Shown: piece after piece, positions 23,670 to 30,700 of the stretch
Position numbering within the stretch: position 1 is the first letter of the stretch
Layout: each line of letters opens with the position of its first letter
Source: Chloroflexota bacterium
Lineage (GTDB): Bacteria; Chloroflexota; Limnocylindria; Limnocylindrales; CSP1-4
DNA: 38,870 nucleotides
Assembly: GCA_003152165.1 (NCBI GenBank)
Contig: PLZO01000058.1
Span: forward strand, 2,050-40,919
Direction of reading: 5' to 3'
The notes under the pieces: model-generated
Seen by the model: the letters and a program-made list of their open reading frames with translations, nothing else
The model's database searches: none
What the model was told of the DNA's origin: nothing
Program-made: the position numbers and the translations under genes

Positions 23670-23719
23670 CAGCGTTGAGTTGTTGAGTTCCGGGTCGGAC
23701 ACGAGGGAGGCAACCCGAA

Positions 23720-24487
23720 ATGGGCACAGGCGGGCCAGCGGGACCCGCGACCGAGCCAGCGGGACCGGCGATCGAGACGCACGGCCTCCGCAAGGTCTTC
23801 GGCGCGATCGCGGCCGTCGACGGCATCGATATCTCGTTCCCGGCCGGCCGGATCTACGGGCTGCTCGGCCCGAATGGGTCCGGCAAGACCACCCTGATCC
23901 GGCTCATGGCCGGGCTCGCCGTTGCTACCTCCGGATCCGTGACCGTGCTCGGAACCCGGATGCCATCGCGTCCGCTGCTGGCCCGGATCGGCTACATGAC
24001 CCAGAGCGACGGCCTCTACTCGGAGCTGTCGGTCTGGGAGAACCTGTCGTTCTTTGCGGCGATGTCCGGCCAGCCCGACGTCACCGCCATGGCCGAGATC
24101 CTCGATGTCGTCGAGCTCGGCGACCGTCGCGGCAGGCCGATTCTCCAGCTGTCGGGTGGGATGCGCCGCAGGCTGTCGCTGGCCTGCGCACTCGTCCATC
24201 GACCGACCGTCGTCTTCCTCGACGAGCCGACCGTCGGTGTCGACCCGGTCCTGCGCTACCACCTGTGGGACCACTTCCGACGCCTTGCAACGGCCGGGAC
24301 CACCCTGGTCGTATCGAGCCATGTGATGGACGAGGGTGACCGCTGCGACGAGCTGGTCCTGATCCGGTCCGGGCGCGTGCTGGCGATGGGCAACGGGGCG
24401 GAGATCCGGCGGCAGGCAGGCACCGCGGACCTCGAATCGGCGTTCCTAAAGCTGTCCGGCGTCCCGACCCGGGGCGACTCCCAGTGA
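23720..24487 (+). CDS. ABC transporter ATP-binding protein
   Basis: A 255-residue ATPase of the DrrA/NatA-like exporter group. It has Walker A GPNGSGKTT near residue 54, Q-loop YMTQSDGLYSEL, signature LSGGMRRRLSLA, Walker B TVVFLDEPTVGVDP and switch His in VVSSHVMDE. The first 18 residues are Gly/Pro/Ala-rich. It powers the ABC-2 permease encoded next, whose GTG overlaps this stop (GTGA). Such two-gene units expel hydrophobic or toxic molecules, or cell-envelope precursors. The substrate is unknown. Confidence 0.93.
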   Translation: MGTGGPAGPATEPAGPAIETHGLRKVFGAIAAVDGIDISFPAGRIYGLLGPNGSGKTTLIRLMAGLAVATSGSVTVLGTRMPSRPLLARIGYMTQSDGLYSELSVWENLSFFAAMSGQPDVTAMAEILDVVELGDRRGRPILQLSGGMRRRLSLACALVHRPTVVFLDEPTVGVDPVLRYHLWDHFRRLATAGTTLVVSSHVMDEGDRCDELVLIRSGRVLAMGNGAEIRRQAGTADLESAFLKLSGVPTRGDSQ

Positions 24488-25620
24488 GCGCCCGGCGGAT
24501 CGCCGCTATTGCCCGCCGGATTGCCCAGCAGTTCCGGCGTGACCGGCGTTCGCTGGCCCTCCTGATCGTGGCTCCGATCGCCGTCCTGGCGCTGCTGGGT
24601 TACGTGATCCGTGACGAGAAGCCGATTAATACGCGCCTCGGGATCGTCAGCCTCGGCGGTCCAGCCGATGCCCCGATCCAGGCTGCGCTCAACGCCGCTG
24701 CGACGCAGGCAGGTGTCCCGGTCGTCGATGTTGGAACGGATGCGGCAAGCGGACGAGCTGCCGTTCAGGCCGGTCGGGCGGATGTCGTCATTGTCCTGCC
24801 GGCGAACCTCGCAAGCGGCGTCGCGACGGTCCAGCTGATCACCCTGGGCGAAGCGCCGGCCGATGACGGCGCCCGACTCCAGATCGTTGCCGGTCTCATT
24901 GAGCGAGCCGCCACCCAGGGCCCGCGGCTGACGATCGAGCACGAAACGATCTATGGCTCGGCCTCGGCCGACATCCTCGACACGTTCGCGCCGGCCCTGA
25001 TCGGCTTCTTCGGCTTCTTCTTCGTCTTTGTCCTGACCGGCATCAGCTTCCTGCGCGAGCGGACCGGCGGAACCCTCGAACGGCTGCTGGCCACGCCGGT
25101 CCGGCGAAGCGAGATCGTGGTCGGCTACAGCGCCGGCTTCGGGTTCTTCGCCACCGTCCAGGTGGCCCTCATCCTGCTCTTTGCCCTCGGCTCGCTCAGC
25201 GTTCCCCGGATCGGGCCGGTCGGCAGCTTCGAGGTGGGCCTGGGGATCGCCAACGCCGGAAGTCCGCTGCTGGCGTTCGTGGTCATCTTCCTGACTGCGA
25301 TCGGAGCCGTGAACCTGGCGATCTTCCTGTCGACATTTGCTCGGACCGAGCTCCAGATCCTCGAGTTCATCCCGATCGTGATCGTGCCCCAGGCACTCCT
25401 GGGTGGCGTGTTCTGGTCGGTCGACAGCCTGCCCGATCCAGTACAGGCGGTAGCCCGCCTGCTGCCGATGACCCACGCGATCGACGGGCTCCGGGCGGTC
25501 CTCCTCCGGGGGGCCGGCATGTCCGACGGCACCCTCCAGATCGACATCGCCTTCCTGGCAGGCGTGGCTATCCTGTTCGTGGTCCTGGCCGGGGCGACCA
25601 TTCGGCGCGAGATCGCGTAG
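24484..25620 (+). CDS. ABC-2 type transporter permease
   Basis: A 378-residue membrane protein with the ABC-2 layout: one N-terminal helix (LALLIVAPIAVLALLGYVI, about 24-42), an external domain of about 130 residues, then five helices from about 175 to the end. Diagnostic segments are FLRERTGGTLERLLATPVRRSEIVVGY (in part), QALLGGVFWSVDSLPDPVQ and LPMTHAIDGLRAVLLRG. It pairs with the preceding ATPase; the GTG start overlaps its stop. The next gene, a TetR repressor, begins 31 bp downstream. Confidence 0.92.
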   Translation: MSARRIAAIARRIAQQFRRDRRSLALLIVAPIAVLALLGYVIRDEKPINTRLGIVSLGGPADAPIQAALNAAATQAGVPVVDVGTDAASGRAAVQAGRADVVIVLPANLASGVATVQLITLGEAPADDGARLQIVAGLIERAATQGPRLTIEHETIYGSASADILDTFAPALIGFFGFFFVFVLTGISFLRERTGGTLERLLATPVRRSEIVVGYSAGFGFFATVQVALILLFALGSLSVPRIGPVGSFEVGLGIANAGSPLLAFVVIFLTAIGAVNLAIFLSTFARTELQILEFIPIVIVPQALLGGVFWSVDSLPDPVQAVARLLPMTHAIDGLRAVLLRGAGMSDGTLQIDIAFLAGVAILFVVLAGATIRREIA

Positions 25621-25651
25621 CGGCTCGACGGATCAGCGCAGGGAGAGGTCA

Positions 25652-26248
25652 GTGGCTCGTTCCGGCCGCCGCCCCGGCGAGAGCGGGGCTCGCGAGCGCA
25701 TCGCCGAGAGTGCGCGCGCGGCCTTTGGCGAGTTCGGGTTCGACGGGGCGACGATCCGGATCATCGCGACGGGGGCCGGTGTCGACCCGGCTCTCGTCCA
25801 CCACTACTTCGGGAGCAAACAGCGCCTGTTCCTGTCGGTCATGAGCTTGCCGTTCAACGCCGAGTTCCTCAAACGGCAGTTGCTCGCCCCGGGTCTGACC
25901 GGCGTCGGGGAACGGCTGGTCCGATTCTTCCTGGGGGTATGGGACGAGCAACCCAGCGTCCGACCGATCCTGACCGGCATCGTTCGCTCGGCCATGACCG
26001 AGCCCGACGCCGCGCTGCTGCTGCGCGACTTCCTCGGTCGCCAGGGCCTGTTCCAGCTGGTGGCTGCGATTGCCCCCGACCGGGCGGAGCTGCGCGCGGT
26101 GCTGGTCGGCTCGCAGCTCATCGGCCTCGCGATGGCGCGCTACATCGTCGGTCTCGAGCCCCTCGCATCCGCCGACCCGGAGCAGCTCGTGGCCTCGATC
26201 GGTCCGGCGATCGAGCGCTACCTCACCGGCGATCTCGGCGCGGCCTGA
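25652..26248 (+). CDS. TetR-family transcriptional regulator
   Basis: A 198-residue repressor. The N-terminal helix-turn-helix region is IAESARAAFGEFGFDGATIR, IIATGAGVDPALVHHYFGSK and QRLFLSVM; the C-terminal ligand-binding domain is helical, with DEQPSVRPILTGIVRSAM and LVGSQLIGLAMARYIVGLEP resembling TetR_C groups of actinobacteria. The GTG start at 25652 is preceded by AGGGAGAGG. It is third in the ABC exporter operon and is likely to repress it, perhaps through the GAATTCATC repeats at the promoter, until the exported compound binds. Confidence 0.9.
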   Translation: MARSGRRPGESGARERIAESARAAFGEFGFDGATIRIIATGAGVDPALVHHYFGSKQRLFLSVMSLPFNAEFLKRQLLAPGLTGVGERLVRFFLGVWDEQPSVRPILTGIVRSAMTEPDAALLLRDFLGRQGLFQLVAAIAPDRAELRAVLVGSQLIGLAMARYIVGLEPLASADPEQLVASIGPAIERYLTGDLGAA

Positions 26249-26277
26249 CGGCTCTACTTCGTCGCCGCCCAACGACG

Positions 26278-26508
26278 ATCGTCGAGCGCGCGCTTGGCGC
26301 GGCGGGCTCGGCAACCACCTCCCGCATCGTAGCGCGAGCCAGGGCAGCTGGTCCGGACCGGGGTCGGGCGGTGCTCCGTCGATTGTTGCTCCCAGAGCGA
26401 CAAATGACGCGTTTTGGTCGGTCGACCGATGACGTGGAGCCAAACGTCGATCCCGAATATCCCGAGCCACGCTTGGGGCGGGATGAAATCTCGATCGATG
26501 GCCGACCT
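26278..26508. repeat. 231-bp direct repeat, copy B
   Basis: Near-identical to 20545-20775, same orientation. It begins 30 bp after the TetR stop, so here the shared 105-bp left part is downstream of a gene, whereas in copy A it is upstream of one. Visible differences are the dinucleotide near 26371, one base near 26476, one near 26490 and a few around 26500. Confidence 0.9.
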
Positions 26509-26591
26509 GGGTCGGGTGGCCGACGCCAAACGGGCCCACAAGGGGTCGCCGGCAACCTGAATCGCGTAGTTTGTTGCGCCAGGAAGACCAA
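26383..26591. repeat. Inverted-end repeat family, copy 4 (209 bp)
   Basis: The left end TTGTTGCTCCCAGAGCGACA is the same as copy 2; the right end is GTTTGTTGCGCCAGGAAGAC, finishing CAA at 26591. The core TCCCGAGCCACGCT is at 26460-26473, followed by GGCGGGATGAA. It fills most of the 409-bp gap between the TetR gene and iolB; the remaining DNA (26592-26657) contains CAACCGCC repeats and no gene. Confidence 0.65.
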
Positions 26592-26657
26592 ACGCAACCG
26601 CCGCCGCCAAACGCAACCGCCTCCGCTAGAGGCCCACAGCGGAACGGGCGTCTCCAC

Positions 26658-27635
26658 TCAGGTCCCCAGGCCGGGCGCGTTGACGAGGGGCACGCGCGGG
26701 TCGGGTCCCAGGGCGGGCCAGAGCGAGCGGGTCCAGGCGAGGTCCGGATCGTCCGAGTTGGCCATCGTCCGTCGATCGCCGGCCAGCGCGTTGAGGTAGT
26801 ACGCGTCGTAGCCGGGCGTGGCGATGAACGGGTGGTAGCCGCGGTCGACGATCACCAGGTCGCCGTGCCGAACCGGGGCCAGCAGGTCGCCGGGTCCGTC
26901 GCCCGGTCCTTCTTTCTGGCCGTCGTCCCCGGCGTCGCGGCCGTAGACGCGTTGGAAGCCCCATGCCTCCGGGCGACGGAACTGGAAGAAGTACGTCTCC
27001 TCGAGGACCGCTTCGCGCGGGGGATCGTCGATATCGTGCTTATGGGGCGGCCAGCCGGACCAGTTGCCGGCCGGCGTGAAGGTCTCCGAGATCAGGAGCC
27101 GGTCCGCGGGGAAGCCCGGCGGCATGATCGCGTTGACCTGGCGGGTGCAGTTGCCGGCGCCCCGGATCTCCATTTCGACGTCCGCCGACGCGACGACGAT
27201 CGGCTCGTTCGAGACGCCCGCCCGGCCGCTCAGTGGCGCCTGGGCGATCGCGATCACGGCGCGCTCACCGGGCAACGGGCGGCCGATGATCCTTGCCGGC
27301 GTCCCGGCGGGGATGTAGGCGGCCCAAGGTAGGCCGTCGAAGACTGACGCGCGCCCCTCGAGGCCGAGGCTGCGCCCTCTGGGCAAGGCGATCTCCACGC
27401 CGCCGCCGGAGATCGTCACGATCGCGGACTCGTGGGCGGGCGAGTCGAGCCCCACCCCTTGGCCGTCGCCGAGGCTGAACGATCGGAACGACAGGTAACG
27501 CCAGCCCGAGCGGTGCGGGTCGGTTGCCACTTCGCCGTTTGCGCCGGCCTTGATGTGGAGCATCTCGGGCGAGAGGTTCGACGGCAGCTTGGCGGCGTGG
27601 ATCTCGGGATCCGACGGCGTCCGCGGAACGGTCAA
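26658..27635 (-). CDS. iolB: 5-deoxy-glucuronate isomerase
   Basis: A 325-residue bicupin enzyme of inositol catabolism that isomerises 5-deoxy-D-glucuronate to 5-dehydro-2-deoxy-D-gluconate. Family segments are HRSGWRYLSFRSFSL, LLISETFTPAGNWSGWPPHK followed by HDIDD (metal-binding histidines), LEETYFFQFRRPE, DLVIVDRGYHPFIATPGYDA and YYLNALAGDRRTMANSDDPD. It is slightly longer than the usual ~270 residues, with a Gly/Asp-rich insert (DAGDDGQKEGPGDGPGD) near 250. The start is taken as TTG at 27635, since no ATG or GTG is suitable; this TTG overlaps the TGA of the small zinc-ribbon frame. No other iol gene is in the window, so the rest of the pathway must be elsewhere. Confidence 0.87.
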   Translation of the reverse strand: MTVPRTPSDPEIHAAKLPSNLSPEMLHIKAGANGEVATDPHRSGWRYLSFRSFSLGDGQGVGLDSPAHESAIVTISGGGVEIALPRGRSLGLEGRASVFDGLPWAAYIPAGTPARIIGRPLPGERAVIAIAQAPLSGRAGVSNEPIVVASADVEMEIRGAGNCTRQVNAIMPPGFPADRLLISETFTPAGNWSGWPPHKHDIDDPPREAVLEETYFFQFRRPEAWGFQRVYGRDAGDDGQKEGPGDGPGDLLAPVRHGDLVIVDRGYHPFIATPGYDAYYLNALAGDRRTMANSDDPDLAWTRSLWPALGPDPRVPLVNAPGLGT

Positions 27636-27763
27636 GGTAGCGTGTCCATCGCCTCGATTGTGCGCCGGTCCGCTCGGCCCCGGGGCAGGCCGAGCGGTGC
27701 CGCGCACCGGGCACAGAACTTGCGTCCGGGCTTGTTCTCGGTACCGCAGTTGGTGCCTATCAC
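27632..27763 (-). pseudogene. Degenerate zinc-ribbon N-terminus upstream of iolB
   Basis: A 43-codon frame (GTG at 27763) containing NCGTENKPGRKFCARCAAPL, the zinc-ribbon opening commonly seen on bacterial cyclase and ATPase proteins. The first Cys of the expected CxxC pair is Gly, and the protein stops after 43 residues instead of continuing into a second ribbon and effector domain. It is probably a gene remnant. Its TGA overlaps the iolB TTG (TTGA), so it may serve as a translated leader for iolB. Confidence 0.5.
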
Positions 27764-27810
27764 GAGGGGGAGCGTAGCGGAACCTCCCAGCGTGAACAGG
27801 GTCGTCGACA

Positions 27811-27838
27811 TTGTCGACACTAGATGAGGTGTCGACAA
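27811..27838 (-). promoter_or_regulatory. TGTCGACA operator-like inverted repeat upstream of iolB
   Basis: TTGTCGACAC (27811-27820) and GTGTCGACAA (27829-27838) are perfect inverted repeats eight bases apart, each itself centred on the palindrome GTCGAC; a third GTCGAC is at 27804-27809. On the minus strand TTGTCG (27838-27833) and GACAAT are 17 bp apart, so the repeats would cover a promoter for the zinc-ribbon/iolB transcript. TTGT...ACAA half-sites are typical of GntR/FadR-type repressors, but no such regulator is encoded here. Confidence 0.5.
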
Positions 27839-27933
27839 CCGGCAGGCTTTGCCAGGAAGCCAGTAATAGCACATTAGTTCTATCTTGGCACCGGGGCCGT
27901 CGGGCCTGACGCAGCGACTTCGGGCGCGGGACC

Positions 27934-28642
27934 CTAGAAGAGCCTCAAACGCCCCGCCAGCCCGGGCTCGCCCTGCGCCTCGAGGAAGTCGGCCAGGACG
28001 GAGCGCGTGGCGGTGGCGATCTGCCGCTGCGCCGGCAGGGCGGTCACGAGGAACCAGGTGAACCGCTGCGCCGCGCCCTGGGGCGCCAGTCTCCCCTCGA
28101 TCTCGACGGCCGATGGACCATCGCTCTCGGTCCGATCTGAGCTGCGTCCCGCAGCAACGCCCTGCCCGACCGGGTGCCTCCCGATCGGCCTGATCTGCGG
28201 CGGCTTCGAGAGCTGACCACGAGCATCAGGACCGAGGGTCTCCGTGAGGCAACGCTCGATCGCCTCGGAGAAGGTCTCATCGGGCCGCTGTGCTCCGCTG
28301 ATCGTGGTCCAGCGCTCCGCTCCGTCGCTGTCGACGATCTCGATCAGGCCGATCGCGACGAGGCGACCCGTTCCATCACGCCGCACCGGAACGACATCCA
28401 CCGCGCCATTGTGGGCCTGCTGACGGAGCCTGAGCGTGCCGCGGGGTTCGTCGGCGCGTCCACCGCCTCGAGCAGGCGCTTGAGCTTCGCACGGGCGGGT
28501 GTCTCGGAGGGCATCATGCGGGCGACCATCGAGCCTCGCGTGGGATCGACCCACTTGGCGCGGAACGGGCAGGTTGAGTCCCGGAGGTACGTCCGCCGAG
28601 GGAGGTCGGACGATCGCGGGATTACGATCGGATCGCCGATCA
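27934..28642 (-). pseudogene. Nudix-like gene with an apparent frameshift
   Basis: The C-terminal 155 residues (from VDVVPVRRDGTGRLVAIGLI near 28401) are clearly protein-like and contain a Nudix-type box: GAQRPDETFSEAIERCLTET followed by LG. This fits Gx5Ex7R, but Cys and Thr replace two of the expected glutamates. The matching N-terminus (MIGDPIVIPRSSDLPRRTYL, then a segment ending KLKRLLEAVDAPTNPAA) lies in a different frame from the ATG at 28642. The two frames join near 28437-28450, where removing two bases or adding one would restore a single gene of about 235 codons. It is either a recent pseudogene or a sequencing error; a shorter protein from GTG 28401 is also possible. Confidence 0.5.
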
Positions 28643-28656
28643 TCCAGGCTCTGGTC

Positions 28657-28890
28657 GTGAGGAACCGGAAGGCGCCCGGCTGGCACGGGTTCGTCGAGCG
28701 TTGGAGCCAATGGTTGGCCAAACCGACGAGCGGCGCACGGGAAGGCGAGTGGTTCATCCTTCTTCCCGGAGACCAGGCCTCAGCCGGTGATCCGACGGTG
28801 CACCACAACGGCCGTCGATACCGGATCCGGTTCGTTCCGGCGGGAACGCCGGGCGCAGTTTTGTTGGACGGGTTCGGCGAAGAGACCTGA
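28657..28890 (+). CDS. Small hypothetical protein (77 residues)
   Basis: A plus-strand frame beginning at GTG 28657: RNRKAPGWHGFVERWSQWLA, then EGEWFILLPGDQ, HHNGRRYRIRFVP and GAVLLDGFGEET. Amino-acid composition and alternating hydrophobic strands look like a real small soluble protein, and the minus-strand reading of the same DNA looks random. It is divergent from the Nudix-like gene, 14 bp between starts. I do not recognise the family, and no strong ribosome-binding site is seen. The following 199 bp (28891-29089) holds no gene. Confidence 0.4.
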   Translation: MRNRKAPGWHGFVERWSQWLAKPTSGAREGEWFILLPGDQASAGDPTVHHNGRRYRIRFVPAGTPGAVLLDGFGEET

Positions 28891-29089
28891 CCGGCCGAAA
28901 TGACCGATTGAACCCGGTGTCGATCGCCCGAACCAGCCCGAATAGGATCCGCTGCAGGGCCAATGCCGGGAGCGCCCCCACGTTGAACCCGTGGTGACGG
29001 CCCCGAGGGCATCCGAATGAGGAACAACGTCTGCTGACAGACGCGTGGGCGGTGAGCGCGCACCCCCAAGGAGCTGGGGCGTCAGGCGC

Positions 29090-29491
29090 TCACCCTTGCC
29101 GCGGCGTCATGAAATCGGCATGGCGGTGGACACAGCGCCACCCGTCAGCCTCGCGGCGATACACATGGGTCGAGCGGAGGGTGATGGACACTTGGTCAGG
29201 CTTGCCGTCGAGGCTGGCGAGCTGATGCTCGAGGTCGACCGTGCAGGCGAGGTCGTGATCGACCCAGGTGTGCAGGTTTTCGAGGTCAATCGCTCCATCC
29301 GCGTAGCGCGAGGCTGCCCAGTCGAGTCGGGGTCCGACTGCGTCCCAGCCAGAGTCATACGCCCCCCAACCGCCGAAGATCGAAACCCCCGCGCCATGGG
29401 ACCACAAGGTCTTAAATGGCTCCGGGTTGCCCCGGACGAACTCGCGGAGGGCGGCCTCGTGACGCAGGCGTGCGGTTTTCCACTCGGTCAT
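29090..29491 (-). CDS. NTF2/SnoaL-like small protein
   Basis: A 133-residue protein of the nuclear-transport-factor-2/SnoaL cone fold: an N-terminal helix (ARLRHEAALREFVRG), GNPEPFKTLWSHGAGVSIFG (in part), GWGAYDSGWDAVGPRLDWAA, a central strand with VDHDLACTVDLEH, and the C-terminal ITLRSTHVYRREADGWRCVH with RHADFM, which is typical of ketosteroid-isomerase-like/DUF4440 proteins. Function is unknown; many such proteins bind or isomerise small hydrophobic ligands. The ATG at 29491 fits the family start. A phosphotransferase-like fragment lies upstream on the same strand. Confidence 0.8.
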   Translation of the reverse strand: MTEWKTARLRHEAALREFVRGNPEPFKTLWSHGAGVSIFGGWGAYDSGWDAVGPRLDWAASRYADGAIDLENLHTWVDHDLACTVDLEHQLASLDGKPDQVSITLRSTHVYRREADGWRCVHRHADFMTPRQG

Positions 29492-29524
29492 CGAGCTGTC
29501 TCCCCCAATGCTGACTGACGTGAT

Positions 29525-29965
29525 CTAAGACAGGCCACGGTCGATGAGCAGGCGTGCCCACTTCGCCCGCCGCACGAACAGCGCCGACGTCGCCGGGTCG
29601 GACCTGGGGGGTCCGGCCAGCGGTTCGAGAGGCAGCGCCGTGAAGGCGCACCGCAGGACGAGGCCGACATCGTACGCCCGCCTGACCACGGCCGGGTCGA
29701 TCGATAGGCCCTCTCTGGCCAGGCCGGCGACGTACGCCGGCAGGATCGTCGCTTCCACCTCGGCGATGTCGTTCACCCCGATCTCGCCGGACTCCACCCG
29801 CCCGGCAACCTCCGGGTGACGGCTTATGCCGCGGACCTCGTCGAGCCAGCCAAGGTGGTCGCACTCGAGCAGCTCGGCGAGGGCAGACGGGCCCTCGGGA
29901 TCGCAACGGGCTGGCTGCGAGCGAAGCTCGCGCCGGATACGACCACGACCTCGGGCTAGTCCCAA
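29525..29965 (-). pseudogene. Phosphotransferase-like C-terminal fragment
   Basis: A frame of up to 146 residues with a coherent helical C-terminal part: LGWLDEVRGISRHPEV, AEVEATILPAYVAGLAREGL, SIDPAVVRRAYDVGLVLRCA and RRAKWARLLIDRGL. The pattern recalls the C-terminal lobe of aminoglycoside phosphotransferase/choline-kinase-like enzymes, but the ATP-binding lobe and the HxD catalytic loop are absent. Only a TTG at 29965 could start it, and the first 25 residues look random. It is probably the 3' remnant of a kinase-type gene cut off near 29890-29965. Assignment is tentative. Confidence 0.4.
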
Positions 29966-30073
29966 CCGGCACCTGCCCGCCTGCCGGCGGCCATACTATG
30001 TACGGTGGGCAGGCGACGCTTGCGCCCGAGAAACCTATTACAACGTCCTTCGATATCGACAGGAGACGAAGGC

Positions 30074-30514
30074 ATGACCGAACACCGCATTGGTGCCACA
30101 CGTGCGACGGATCTGGGCCTTAGTAAGGACGATGTCGAGAGGCGGCGATTGATCGAGAGCTTCTTTGAAGGCGGTCAGTTGGCCCTTGATGCAGGCGCCG
30201 AGTACAACCGCCGGCACGATGAGTTCGTCATGGAGATGCCCCAATCCGGTGAGCGTATCCGTGGTCGGGACCAGATGCGGGCGATGCAGGAGGCATTTCC
30301 GGCACCGCCGCAGGGAGTCCTCCGCCGGACCGTCGGAACTGGCGATTTCTGGGTGGTCGAGGGGACCAACGATTACGGTAGCGGCGATCTGTGGGACTTC
30401 GTGGTCATCATGGAGTTTCGAGACGGCCGGATCTTGCGCGAGACGCGCTACTACGGAAAGAAGTTCGAGCCGCCGGCGTGGCGATCACAATGGGTTGAAC
30501 CGATCGAGAGCTGA
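30074..30514 (+). CDS. NTF2/SnoaL-like protein
   Basis: A 146-residue SnoaL-type protein: an N-terminal helix (DVERRRLIESFFEGGQLALD), YNRRHDEFVMEMPQSGERIR, GRDQMRAMQEAFP, DFWVVEGTNDYGSGDLWDF, and a C-terminal strand/tail VVIMEFRDGRILRETRYYGK. The pattern fits polyketide-cyclase or limonene-epoxide-hydrolase-like proteins without a known substrate. The ATG at 30074 has AGGAGA at 30061-30066. Upstream, CGCCTGCC (29978-29985) and GGCAGGCG (30008-30015) form an inverted repeat around TACTAT (29994-29999), a possible operator over a -10 box. It runs opposite to the phosphotransferase-like fragment. Confidence 0.8.
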   Translation: MTEHRIGATRATDLGLSKDDVERRRLIESFFEGGQLALDAGAEYNRRHDEFVMEMPQSGERIRGRDQMRAMQEAFPAPPQGVLRRTVGTGDFWVVEGTNDYGSGDLWDFVVIMEFRDGRILRETRYYGKKFEPPAWRSQWVEPIES

Positions 30515-30667
30515 CCAAACGCGTCCCGTGGGCGGGGCTCTGCGAGAGGCGCTCGCAGGCCCAGCCAGGCGGCGAGCGTCGCCAGGATTTCGCTGATCCC
30601 GCGTATCGTGAGCGGCACGCTACCTCAGGTGGAGGGGAACCATCGCGCAACGACGCGGAAGACGGCA

Positions 30668-30686
30668 ATCCCGAGTTGGTCGGGAT
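30668..30686 (-). terminator. Hairpin beyond the cyclase gene
   Basis: ATCCCGA (30668-30674) and TCGGGAT (30680-30686) form a perfect seven-base stem with a five-base loop, 15 bp past the cyclase stop codon on the minus strand. There is no T-run, so termination is uncertain. The rest of the convergent gap (30515-30667) holds no gene, only another weak hairpin, TGCGAG/CTCGCA at 30541-30557. Confidence 0.3.
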
Positions 30687-30700
30687 CGGGACGATCTCCC

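Noticed and set aside
20545-26508. A composite transposon made by the two 231-bp repeats
   Set aside because: No transposase, resolvase or integrase is encoded between or inside the repeats, and the repeats are too short to be insertion sequences. They are described as a direct repeat only.
19645-26591. A CRISPR array
   Set aside because: The repeats are ~200 bp, kilobases apart and have inverted ends; there are no short regularly spaced repeats and no cas genes.
28174-28656. The long N-terminal extension of the small plus-strand protein at 28657-28890
   Set aside because: This part is antisense to the Nudix-like gene and reads as Arg-rich noise; only the last 77 codons look protein-like.
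22996-28987. The 13-mer CCCCCACGTTGAA shared by 22996-23008 and 28975-28987
   Set aside because: A 13-base match between two places in 39 kb is expected by chance, and the flanks do not align.
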